A DNA stretch of 64,000 nucleotides from Eubacterium sp. (GTDB lineage: Bacteria; Bacillota; Clostridia; Acetivibrionales; DSM-1351). The stretch lies in assembly GCA_029266335.1 (NCBI GenBank), contig JAQSXC010000003.1:1-64000 (forward strand). The letters run 5' to 3'. The notes under the pieces are model-generated. The model had not been told where the DNA came from. It saw only the letters and a list, made by a program, of their open reading frames with translations, and did not search any database. Shown piece after piece: positions 21,289 through 30,524 of the stretch (positions within the stretch are counted from its first letter, which is position 1; each line of letters starts with the position of its first letter). The position numbers were made by a program, and so were the translations under genes.

Positions 21289-22419
21289 ATGAAAAGGAAA
21301 GTATTTTATGGAAAGATACTGGCAATTTTGCTGGTATTGGCAGTAGTTGCAGGGACAGGTGCATGTGGCAGAAGCGGGGTAACTTCACAGAATGAACAGA
21401 GAAAAGATGCTGAAAGCATCAAGCAGGAAAATCAGGCTGCAGGTTCCGCGGTTAATACGGGAGAAATAGCAGCGAATAAAGAACAAGCCGGAGTCAAAAC
21501 AAAATATCCCCTGACCATTACTACCTATGACGGGACCGGAAATGAAGTAACTACAACTTACAGCAAAGCACCGGATAAAGTTCTGGCAGTTTATCAGGGG
21601 TGTATTGAAACCATGCTGGCACTTGGCCTGGAAGATCATCTGGCAGCTACCGCCGGTCTGGATAACGAAGTGCCGGATACCATGAAGGCAGCATTTTCAA
21701 AAATCAAGTATTTGGATGAATTTACACCATCCAGGGAAACTGCAACCATGCTTGAGCCGGATATGATATTTTCCTGGGGTTCTCTTTTCAGTGAAAAGAA
21801 TCTGGGCAATGTCAACGATTGGATCAAAAAAGGGACCAATACATATATAAATACCAATACAAGGCCTAATCAGGATGGAAAAAAATATAACCGTACCCTG
21901 GAAAACGAATATACGGATATTCTGAATATCGGCAAAATATTTGATGTTCAGGATAAGGCGCAGAAAATAGTAGATGATATTCAGTCCGTTATTGATAAGA
22001 CAACAGCAGCAACTACCAACATGTCAGAAAAACCAACTGCTTTAATTCTGGAATCCTACGATAAAACATTTACTAATTACGGTGCAGCGACACTTGGTGG
22101 CGATATGCTTACAAAATTAGGAGGGAAACTGGCTAATCCGGATGGAAAGGAAATGGGTAAGGAGGATATTATAGCTCTGAATCCCGATGTTATTTTTGTA
22201 GTATATATGCCGTACTCTGGTGATGATCCTGTAAAGGTGAGACAGGAAAAATTGGATGAGATCTTAAAGGATAAGGCATATGCAAGTCTGGATGCAGTAA
22301 AGAATGATAAAGTTGTGCCTATTATGTTAAGTGAGATGTATGCCAGTGCCACCCGAACACAGGATGGTATTCTGACAATAGCAAAGGGATTATATCCGGA
22401 ATTGAATCTTGATAAATAG
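21289..22419 (+). CDS. btuF: Periplasmic-binding (BtuF/FhuD-type) lipoprotein, probably corrinoid-binding
   Basis: lipobox VAGTGACGR; PDKVLAVYQGCIETMLALGLEDHL; next to BtuC/BtuD-like genes and a B12 riboswitch. Confidence 0.8.
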   Translation: MKRKVFYGKILAILLVLAVVAGTGACGRSGVTSQNEQRKDAESIKQENQAAGSAVNTGEIAANKEQAGVKTKYPLTITTYDGTGNEVTTTYSKAPDKVLAVYQGCIETMLALGLEDHLAATAGLDNEVPDTMKAAFSKIKYLDEFTPSRETATMLEPDMIFSWGSLFSEKNLGNVNDWIKKGTNTYINTNTRPNQDGKKYNRTLENEYTDILNIGKIFDVQDKAQKIVDDIQSVIDKTTAATTNMSEKPTALILESYDKTFTNYGAATLGGDMLTKLGGKLANPDGKEMGKEDIIALNPDVIFVVYMPYSGDDPVKVRQEKLDEILKDKAYASLDAVKNDKVVPIMLSEMYASATRTQDGILTIAKGLYPELNLDK

Positions 22420-22432
22420 AAGGTGCCGGCTT

Positions 22433-23515
22433 GTGAAGGATTATAAGAAAAAGAAATCAAATTTATGGAGTTCTTCAGCATGGCTTCTGATCATGGCAGG
22501 ATTGCTGGCAATAATGGTATTTTCTGTTTTGGCGGCAGTTACCTTTGGTAATGCGGATATAACAATAAAAGAAGTATATGGCGTTATAGGCTCCGAATTG
22601 TTCCAGCATGATTCTATGTCCGGATATTCCGAAGGAGCTGTTCATGATGTGGTGTGGCTGATCCGTTTGCCAAGGGTCCTGCTTGCTCTGGCTATTGGAA
22701 TGGGATTATCCGTCTGCGGTGTAGTAATGCAGGCAATTGTAAAAAATCCCTTGGCTGATCCCTATGTACTGGGTATTTCTTCGGGGGCATCCTTAGGAGC
22801 GACACTGGCTATCATGCTCGGCGTCGGTACATTATTCGGGAGTAATTCCGTTGGAATTATGGCCTTTATTGGTGCAATGCTTGCTTCGTTTGCAGTGGTA
22901 GCTCTTGCCAATGCAGGGGGACGTGCCAATTCAGCAAAATTGATACTGACCGGTCTGGCCATCAGTTCAGTCTGCTCTGCTTTTGCCAGTTTTACCTTAT
23001 TTATTGCAAATGACAGGAATGCCTTAGGAGAAGTAACTTATTGGACCATGGGAAGTCTGTCGGGGGCCAGGTGGGAAAATGTAGCGGTAATCCTTCCGGT
23101 ACTTGTTGCAGGAACCTTGATTTTCTGGACACAGTTCCGCAATTTGAATTTGATGCTGTTGGGAGATGAGACCTCAATAACTCTGGGCACTGATCTCCAT
23201 AAAATCCGTATCATATATCTGATTCTGGTTTCTGTTATGGTCGGATGTGCTGTATATGCGTCCGGGGTAATAGGATTTGTAGGTCTGATTATTCCTCATA
23301 TAACCAGAATGATTGTTGGAACAGATCACAGAAAAACCTTACCGCTGAGTGCGTTGCTGGGAGCTGTCTTTTTAATCTGGGCAGATGTGGCAAGCAGGAT
23401 CATTCTGGAACATTCCGAAATGCCAATAGGTATACTTGTAGCCATAATAGGGTCCCCCTGCTTTATATATCTGCTGACCCGGAGAGCTTATGGAAGGGAA
23501 GGCGGAAAGTCATGA
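22433..23515 (+). CDS. btuC: FecCD/BtuC-type ABC transporter permease
   Basis: IRLPRVLLALAIGMGLSVCGVVMQAIVKNPLADPYVLGISSGASLGA motif; GTG start inferred. Confidence 0.88.
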   Translation: MKDYKKKKSNLWSSSAWLLIMAGLLAIMVFSVLAAVTFGNADITIKEVYGVIGSELFQHDSMSGYSEGAVHDVVWLIRLPRVLLALAIGMGLSVCGVVMQAIVKNPLADPYVLGISSGASLGATLAIMLGVGTLFGSNSVGIMAFIGAMLASFAVVALANAGGRANSAKLILTGLAISSVCSAFASFTLFIANDRNALGEVTYWTMGSLSGARWENVAVILPVLVAGTLIFWTQFRNLNLMLLGDETSITLGTDLHKIRIIYLILVSVMVGCAVYASGVIGFVGLIIPHITRMIVGTDHRKTLPLSALLGAVFLIWADVASRIILEHSEMPIGILVAIIGSPCFIYLLTRRAYGREGGKS

Positions 23516-24267
23516 AAATCACTGCTGAAAATATTGATTTGTATTATGGTTCCAATAAAATCTTAAAAGAAATTTCAATAGATTGCAGCACAAAAGAATC
23601 AGTGGGCATTATTGGACCCAATGGCAGCGGTAAATCCACACTTTTAAAATGCATTTACCGGGTTTTAAAACCCCAGGCCGGGGCAGTATATCTGGACGGT
23701 CAGGAACTGTATTCCATGGGAGTAAAGTCTTCGGCAAGGAAAATGGCCGTTGTTGCACAGCATAATTATTATAATTTTGACTTTACAGTACTGGAAGTTG
23801 TTTTAATGGGCAGGGCACCTCATAAAAAGGCATTGGAACGTGACCATGCAGGAGATTGCCGGATAGCTGTGGAGGCCTTGGAGAAGGTTGATATGGAGGG
23901 CTTTGCCAACCGTTCATTTTCCACCTTGTCAGGAGGAGAACAGCAGAGAGTAATACTGGCACGTGCTCTGGCACAGCAAACGCCCTGCCTTGTTATGGAT
24001 GAACCAACCAACCATCTTGATATCACCCACCAGCTTCAGATACTGAAAATTGTGAAAAACCTTGAGATAACAGTAGTATCTGCAATCCATGATTTGAATA
24101 TAGCAGCTGCATACTGTGATAAATTATATGTTTTAAAAGAGGGCTGTGTGGTTGGCTGCGGTAAACCGGAACAAATTCTTACTACGGAATTTATACGTGA
24201 GATTTATGGAGTGGATACCGAAATTGTATATGACAGCAAGGGCAGTATGCATTTTTTATTTATATAA
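23512..24267 (+). CDS. btuD: FepC/BtuD-type ABC transporter ATPase
   Basis: GPNGSGKSTLLKCIYRVLKP, LSGGEQQRVILARALAQ, CLVMDEPTNHLD; ATG 23512 overlaps the btuC stop by 4 nt, unlike the longer supplied ORF. Confidence 0.9.
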   Translation: MKITAENIDLYYGSNKILKEISIDCSTKESVGIIGPNGSGKSTLLKCIYRVLKPQAGAVYLDGQELYSMGVKSSARKMAVVAQHNYYNFDFTVLEVVLMGRAPHKKALERDHAGDCRIAVEALEKVDMEGFANRSFSTLSGGEQQRVILARALAQQTPCLVMDEPTNHLDITHQLQILKIVKNLEITVVSAIHDLNIAAAYCDKLYVLKEGCVVGCGKPEQILTTEFIREIYGVDTEIVYDSKGSMHFLFI

Positions 24268-24312
24268 ATAATTTTGGAGGAACTTTGGAAGGGTTTTCAT
24301 TGGCGTATAGGA

Positions 24313-24349
24313 ATTTCAATACTTTTAACATGGCTGAAAGTATTGAAAT
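24313..24349. other. Perfect 13-bp stem hairpin without a U tract
   Basis: ATTTCAATACTTT-11 nt-AAAGTATTGAAAT. Confidence 0.75.
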
Positions 24350-24457
24350 AACTGAAACGCGTATGGCCAATTAACCTCCTTTATTCGCCTTATCGCGGAT
24401 TAGGAGTGGAAAATTTCATCAATTTTTGTGGCTGCTATGCGGCTCATGGAGGTTAAT

Positions 24458-24817
24458 ATGAAAAAAATCGGAATATTACATTGTATTCATGCCAACGAAG
24501 TGTGCACCGGAGCAGGTTGCTTTAGTGCATTTACCAATAAAACAGACTATTTCCGGATTTATAAGGATGAGGAAGTTACTTTATCAGCATTTTTCAGCTG
24601 CAATGGGTGCAGTAAAGAGCGGCCGCAATCTCCAATGGAAGATGCCGGTATCTTGGAAAAGCTGGATAGGCTGGTTGAAGAAAAAATCGGTACGGTTCAT
24701 GTGGGAATGTGCTGTAATGTAACAGCAGGGTATGAATGCCCACGGATTTCAGAGATTAAAACGTTGCTTCAAATGAGAGGAATAAATGTTTTATATGGAA
24801 CACACAGGGATAAATAA
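24458..24817 (+). CDS. CGGC-domain-like small Cys-rich protein (putative metal-binding)
   Basis: GGAGG RBS; MKKIGILHCIHANEVCTGAGCFSAF..FFSCNGCS..VGMCC. Confidence 0.7.
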   Translation: MKKIGILHCIHANEVCTGAGCFSAFTNKTDYFRIYKDEEVTLSAFFSCNGCSKERPQSPMEDAGILEKLDRLVEEKIGTVHVGMCCNVTAGYECPRISEIKTLLQMRGINVLYGTHRDK

Positions 24818-24852
24818 TTTGCAGCATCAGTAAACTTTCTTGTTCAGTTATT

Positions 24853-24901
24853 AAAATATCGTCAAAGGTCAAAAGTATCTGGCCTCTGACGATATTTTTT
24901 T
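24853..24901 (+). terminator. Intrinsic terminator
   Basis: AAATATCGTCA..TGACGATATTTTTTT. Confidence 0.85.
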
Positions 24902-25071
24902 ATTATATATCAAAGGAGTTTCATATATTTATACAGGCTAATATGTTTCTATAGAAAGAACCAGGGCTGTTGGGATAGAATAAGATTAGAAATAAGTTTA
25001 ATATATCTATCTGTTGTAAATAAAGGACATATATTAATTTATACAGCCTGTACGTTATAAGGAGATGCAGC

Positions 25072-27405
25072 ATGGGAACCTATACAGTAAACATAAATAA
25101 CAAACAAAAGGATATTTACAGAGGACATCTTAAAATGGGAGGAACAAGTCCAAGAGGAGAGAAACTCAGTTTCACAAATTATTATGCTGAAAAAAACGGC
25201 AAGCCCTTTTTTGGTATATGCGGAGAATTCCATTATTCCAGATGCTCATATTTGTACTGGGAGAAGGAAATCCGCAAAATAAAGGCTTGTGGTGTAAATA
25301 TAGTATCTACCTATGTTTTCTGGAACCACCATGAAGAGGAGGAAGGGATATTTACCTGGGAAGGGGACAAAAACCTCCGTTATTTCGTTGATTTATGTGC
25401 AAAGAATGATATCTATGTTATTTTGCGTATCGGACCTTTCTGCCACGGTGAAGTCAAAAACGGAGGCATACCGGACTGGCTCTACGGAAGGCCTTTTGCC
25501 ATCAGATCCAACTCTCCCGAATATCTTTCCTTCACAAAAAGATTTTACAATGAAATCGGAAGACAGGTGGAAGGCCAGATGTTTAAAGACAACGGGCCAG
25601 TAATAGGTATACAGCTTGAAAATGAGCATATGCATGCATCACCGCCCTGGGAGTTCATGGTGATGAAGGAATACGAATGGCTTGAAACAGGCAGGGATGG
25701 TGCTGAACATATAAAAGCACTGAGAAGACTTGCTGTTGAGGCAGGTATGGAGGTACCCATATATACCTGTACAGGTTGGGGAGGAGCTTCCTTTCTGGAG
25801 GGTGAGACTCTCCCGCTATACGGGGGCTACTCCTTCTGCCCCTGGGTGGTAAATGAAGGGGTGGAGCATGCTCCTACCAACGAATATCTCATTCAGAACT
25901 TCCATGATAATAATTTTGAATGCGTTGAATATAAGCCACCTTTTCCTCCGGAAGAATATCCTTATGCATGTTGTGAGCTGGGAGCCGGAATGGCCTGCTG
26001 GTATAAGTACAGATTTGTAGTGGAGCCTGAAAGTGTTGAAGCATCAACCATAGTTAAAATTGCCGGAGGCTGCAACTTTATCGGATATTATATGTTCCAT
26101 GACGGCTCAAATCCGGTGGGAAAGCATGGTTATTTAAATGAACGGGTAGTGCCTAAAATATCCTACAATTTTCAGGCTCCTTTAGGTGAATACGGGCAAA
26201 TAAGGCAATCCTACAAATTGCTGAAGCCAATCTTTTACTTTCTGGAGGATTATCAGGAATTTCTATGCCCCATGGGAACCGTTGTACCTGATGAAGTCAG
26301 AGCAATTACTCCTTCAGATAACACTTCACTGAGGTATGCCGTTCGTCAGAATAACGGTTCGGGTTTTGTTTTCCTGGTCAATTATCAGGATCATTTTGAA
26401 ATGAAGGACATGAAGGATATAAGCTTACAGATCAGGCTCCCGAAGGAACATATAGCCATACCTGGACAGGGAAGGGGTATAACCCTTAAAAAAAATGTTT
26501 CGGCCATATTACCTTTCAATATGGCAATTGGAGTAAGCAAGCTTAAATATTCCACGACTCAATATATAACCAGTATATCTGATGGGGGAGTCAAAACATA
26601 TTTCTTTTTTGCTGTAGAGGGTATGGAGAGCGAGTATTGCTTCTCTTCCGAGCAACTGGCAGATATCAGAGTAACAGGTGGAATTGTTAATGAGGCAGGA
26701 GAGCAGTTGGAGGTATTCGTTAAGCCGGGGCTGGACTCAGTTATTACTCTCACTGCCCCGGACGGAACTGAGACCAGATTATGTACACTTACTAGACAGC
26801 AGGCGCTGGGTTTCTGGAAATTCAATATCTGGGGACAGGATAGAGTTATTGTTTCCAACGCAGATATACTTGCAGGAGAAGGCCGGCTAGAGGCCGGGAT
26901 CTGCGGAATCCAAAAGGTGGAGTTACATATGTACCCTCCTTTGGGTAAGGAGCTTACAAGCGACAGGGCAAAATTAAAAAGCTCAATGACAGGGATTTTT
27001 GAAACAATAGAGTTTTCAGCTCCTCAGAAGAATGTAGCTCTTCAGGTGTCGGAGTTTGAAACAGGGAACTGTTCCATCACCTTTCCGGAGGATATGTATT
27101 CAAATGCAGAAGATGTGATGCTGCAAATAGAATACTGCGGAAACGTGGGAAGCGCTTTTGTAAATGGGAAGCTGATAAGCGATAACTTCTGCAACGGTCA
27201 GGTCTGGGAAATAGGACTCGGGAGAATACGTCCGAAGGTTCAGGAACAGGGTATGTATATTCACATCATACCATATAAGAAGGACAGTGACGTATTATTT
27301 GATCCGGACATAAATTTTGTAAATGAAAATCAGAGTGACAGTATATGCAAAATTAATTCCATAAAAGCTGTGCCTCTGTTCAAAATAAACATATTTAAAG
27401 CTTGA
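25072..27405 (+). CDS. GH35 family beta-galactosidase, paralog of 8728..11073
   Basis: KPFFGICGEFHYSRCSYLYWEKEIRKIKACGVNIVSTYVFWNHHEEEEGIF; VIGIQLENEH; colinear with the first GH35 to the C-terminus. Confidence 0.88.
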   Translation: MGTYTVNINNKQKDIYRGHLKMGGTSPRGEKLSFTNYYAEKNGKPFFGICGEFHYSRCSYLYWEKEIRKIKACGVNIVSTYVFWNHHEEEEGIFTWEGDKNLRYFVDLCAKNDIYVILRIGPFCHGEVKNGGIPDWLYGRPFAIRSNSPEYLSFTKRFYNEIGRQVEGQMFKDNGPVIGIQLENEHMHASPPWEFMVMKEYEWLETGRDGAEHIKALRRLAVEAGMEVPIYTCTGWGGASFLEGETLPLYGGYSFCPWVVNEGVEHAPTNEYLIQNFHDNNFECVEYKPPFPPEEYPYACCELGAGMACWYKYRFVVEPESVEASTIVKIAGGCNFIGYYMFHDGSNPVGKHGYLNERVVPKISYNFQAPLGEYGQIRQSYKLLKPIFYFLEDYQEFLCPMGTVVPDEVRAITPSDNTSLRYAVRQNNGSGFVFLVNYQDHFEMKDMKDISLQIRLPKEHIAIPGQGRGITLKKNVSAILPFNMAIGVSKLKYSTTQYITSISDGGVKTYFFFAVEGMESEYCFSSEQLADIRVTGGIVNEAGEQLEVFVKPGLDSVITLTAPDGTETRLCTLTRQQALGFWKFNIWGQDRVIVSNADILAGEGRLEAGICGIQKVELHMYPPLGKELTSDRAKLKSSMTGIFETIEFSAPQKNVALQVSEFETGNCSITFPEDMYSNAEDVMLQIEYCGNVGSAFVNGKLISDNFCNGQVWEIGLGRIRPKVQEQGMYIHIIPYKKDSDVLFDPDINFVNENQSDSICKINSIKAVPLFKINIFKA

Positions 27406-27429
27406 TCGGAGCAAAATGGGAGGATAAAA

Positions 27430-28842
27430 ATGAACAAAGATATTGCAGCGGGAAAGAATATAATTTTTGATAAAAAATACTGTACCTGGAAAATAGATAT
27501 GGAAGCTGTTCAATACGCTGAAGAAATAGAAATATGTTGGGACGGTAAAGGATGCAGATACAGCCTGGAACTGTCGGTTGATGATAAAAATTGGATTAAA
27601 CTTTCAAAGGAAAAGGAATTTCATTGTGAAGGACAGATTTCAAAGAATATCATTAAAGCCAACACCAGATATATAAAAGTAATACTGATAAACTGGGATA
27701 TAAAAGCGGAAGCTTCACAAATCAGCCGTATATCAGTTTATACCGGGATTGCTGCTGAATTCATCAATGGAGCGGATATATCCCATCTTCCTCAAATTGA
27801 GGACTTTGGAGGAAAGTTCTTTAACAGGCAGGGGGAGAGGCAGGATTGTCTGGACATATTGAAGGAGCATGGCTGTAATTACATACGTCTCAAGGTATGG
27901 AACAGGCCCGGTCTGCCCTTTAGCGATCCTGCCGGCTATAACGACAAGACACATGTGCTTCAAATGGCAAGAAGAGCTGTAGATAAAGGTTTTAAGCTTT
28001 TAATTGATTTTCATTACAGCGACTGGTGGACAGATCCGGGAAAACAGTATATTCCTGAAGATTGGAAGGGCTTAAGCTTTGAAGGGCTCAACACTGCACT
28101 GTATGACTTCACCTATGATGTATTGAACTGTTTGAAGCTTCAGGGCACACTGCCTCAGATGGTTCAAATCGGAAACGAAATCACCAACGGTATGCTGTGG
28201 GATATAGCAAAGATTTCTGAAGATTTTAATACCCCCGAACAATGGGACAAACTATGTACCCTGCTGAAGGCAGGCATAAGTGCGGCAAAGACAGTCAGTA
28301 AGGACATAAAAACCATTATCCATATAGAAAGGGGCGGGGATAGTGAAAGCAGCCGCTATTTCTATGACAGACTTGTTGACAGACAAGTAATCCATGATGT
28401 AATCGGACTTTCCTATTACCCCATATGGCATGGTCCGATAAGTGATTATGCTGCCAATATAAAGGACCTGAGTGAGAGATATGATAAGGATATAGCAGTG
28501 GTTGAGGTGGCATATCCATATACTGCTGAAAATGGTGATGATCAGCTGAATGCATCTTCCTTTCCATTTACCCAAATACCCGGAGAATATCCCCCATCTG
28601 TTCAAAGTCAGGCAGATGTTCTTCAGGCGGTAATATATGAACTGAAAGTTCTGCCTGATAACAGGGGTATTGGCTTCTTTTACTGGCAGCCTGATTTCAT
28701 TCCTGTTGAGGGTGCGGGGTGGAAATATGGTGAAGGCTGCGAGTGGGATGATCAGACTCTGTTTGATTTCAAAGGCAATGCACTTTGGTCTCTTGATGTT
28801 TATAAGCTGCATTCCTGCTTCAACGATAGCCGGAATATTTAA
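27430..28842 (+). CDS. GH53 arabinogalactan endo-beta-1,4-galactanase with N-terminal discoidin-like extension, no evident signal peptide
   Basis: GADISHLPQIEDFGGKFFNRQGERQDCLDILKEHGCNYIRLKVWN, LLIDFHYSDWWTDPGKQ, QIGNEITNGMLW, AVVEVAYPYT. Confidence 0.88.
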   Translation: MNKDIAAGKNIIFDKKYCTWKIDMEAVQYAEEIEICWDGKGCRYSLELSVDDKNWIKLSKEKEFHCEGQISKNIIKANTRYIKVILINWDIKAEASQISRISVYTGIAAEFINGADISHLPQIEDFGGKFFNRQGERQDCLDILKEHGCNYIRLKVWNRPGLPFSDPAGYNDKTHVLQMARRAVDKGFKLLIDFHYSDWWTDPGKQYIPEDWKGLSFEGLNTALYDFTYDVLNCLKLQGTLPQMVQIGNEITNGMLWDIAKISEDFNTPEQWDKLCTLLKAGISAAKTVSKDIKTIIHIERGGDSESSRYFYDRLVDRQVIHDVIGLSYYPIWHGPISDYAANIKDLSERYDKDIAVVEVAYPYTAENGDDQLNASSFPFTQIPGEYPPSVQSQADVLQAVIYELKVLPDNRGIGFFYWQPDFIPVEGAGWKYGEGCEWDDQTLFDFKGNALWSLDVYKLHSCFNDSRNI

Positions 28843-29047
28843 TTATTATAATGTATTGGAGAAAAATGACAATATGAACTTTGCAGCTTCATATAAAAAA
28901 GATAGTTAAGTATTAACACAATTTACATTTAACGATAATAATATTTTAAATCAGCCAGAAATGTATAAGCAATTTTATAGAAAATCCCGTATTATAATAT
29001 ATTAAACTGTTTTGTAGTATTAAATGGAGTTATTTGAGGGATACACT

Positions 29048-30214
29048 ATGGAGATTGTTACATATACGCTAAGGAAAAGTCAGCCGGATTCTGATATGTA
29101 CTACTCAAAAATATCCGGATTTACCGACAAGGTTTTGCTGAAGGCAGCAGAAACCTTAAAGGAACCGGTTGAACTGTATCTGGCAGAAATCAAGGATAAA
29201 AAGACATGTCCTGAAGAAGGTGTTTTGGAGCTTCTGATTCTTGGAGTTCGCTGGAACAGCTATATTGATTCTGCCGGAAGTTTGGGGAGCATACCGGCTG
29301 GATTTCTTAAGAAAATTTCAGAACATCGTCAAGAGGGCATAGGATTTAAATGGGGTATCAATTATTTAAAGGGAATATTTTCAACAATTTTTTTAATTGG
29401 TAAAAAGAATGAGAAGGCTCTTAAAGTTACCCCTGATTTATCAAATATGGATAAACTGTTAACCTGGCTTCAGGCGTCGGGCGAGTTCAAACAGGAGGTC
29501 AAACATCTTGAATTATGGCGCAATTACCTGTCTCAAATAGACTCAAAAGCAGCTTCAAAAGTTCTTTCAGCTTCAATTGCTTTTGCACAATGGTTTCAGG
29601 GGGAAAGCTTGAACGAGCTGGATATATATACACCGGAGGTTGAACAATACCTGGAAAGCGGCTGGCCCGAACATAAGTGGAAGGAAGATGTGATCTTCTG
29701 CGGACGAAAAAAGGTGGACTACCATTTGAATATGGTAGGTGCTGAGATAATGAACAGAATATATAGAAATGAATTTCTTTCCAAAGCTGAAAAAGTACTG
29801 CTGATTCCAACCTGTATGAGAAAGCCTCATAATTCTGAATGCATGGCAAAACAGCTGGGAAAGGGATTTGTTTGCTCACGCTGTACAAGGGGATGTCCGG
29901 TTTATGTATTATCTGAAATCGGTCAGCGTAATAACCTTAAAGTAAGAATGATTCCCCATGAGTCTTCAATAGCTTCGACTAAAACTGATAAATCTCTTTT
30001 TGATACTGGGTCAGGAGTTATAGGAGTATCCTGTGTGCTAAACCTTATTTCAGGAGGCTGGATGCTGGCAGACAAAGGAGTAGCTCCCCAATGTGTACTG
30101 CTTGATTATTGCGGCTGTAAAAACCACTGGCATGATAAAGGCCTTCCTACAGAGCTCAATGAAAAGCAGTTAATGAAAATACTTGGAGTTAAAACAGACA
30201 GATTTAACGTATAA
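29048..30214 (+). CDS. DUF116-like protein with Cys clusters
   Basis: LIPTCMRKPHNSECMAK..GFVCSRCTRGCPVY..VLLDYCGCKNHW. Confidence 0.6.
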   Translation: MEIVTYTLRKSQPDSDMYYSKISGFTDKVLLKAAETLKEPVELYLAEIKDKKTCPEEGVLELLILGVRWNSYIDSAGSLGSIPAGFLKKISEHRQEGIGFKWGINYLKGIFSTIFLIGKKNEKALKVTPDLSNMDKLLTWLQASGEFKQEVKHLELWRNYLSQIDSKAASKVLSASIAFAQWFQGESLNELDIYTPEVEQYLESGWPEHKWKEDVIFCGRKKVDYHLNMVGAEIMNRIYRNEFLSKAEKVLLIPTCMRKPHNSECMAKQLGKGFVCSRCTRGCPVYVLSEIGQRNNLKVRMIPHESSIASTKTDKSLFDTGSGVIGVSCVLNLISGGWMLADKGVAPQCVLLDYCGCKNHWHDKGLPTELNEKQLMKILGVKTDRFNV

Positions 30215-30268
30215 TGCATTCCGTTGCTATATTTGTGAAGCGGGGACATTAACTGTGATAATAGAGAG

Positions 30269-30303
30269 AAGAGCCGGATAATGCACATAAAATTAACCGG
30301 CTC
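30269..30303. terminator. Bidirectional terminator-like hairpin
   Basis: GAGCCGG..CCGGCTC between convergent genes. Confidence 0.6.
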
Positions 30304-30311
30304 ACTCTTGC

Positions 30312-30524
30312 TTAATCAAAATTGGTTATTCTCTTCAGCATGCTTCTGTATCTGAAACGGGCCATTTCATTTTTCTCAAGCACATCCTTTTCATTGCCTG
30401 TGTACTGGCATCTGAGACAATAGTACTCATCCTTGCCCTTATCGTAAAACATATCGATATCAAGATCCCTCATAAAACAGGAGGGACATCTGTAATTCAG
30501 TCTGCCTTTTCCAGATTGAGACAT
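30312..30524 (-). CDS. Small zinc-ribbon protein
   Basis: 70 aa: YRCPSCFM..YYCLRCQYTG two CxxC knuckles; RBS region overlaps the preceding ORF. Confidence 0.7.
   Translation of the reverse strand: MSQSGKGRLNYRCPSCFMRDLDIDMFYDKGKDEYYCLRCQYTGNEKDVLEKNEMARFRYRSMLKRITNFD

Noticed and set aside
23245-23511. N-terminal extension of the supplied btuD ORF
   Set aside because: It overlaps btuC in another frame; the natural ABC-ATPase start is ATG 23512 with typical 4-nt stop/start overlap.
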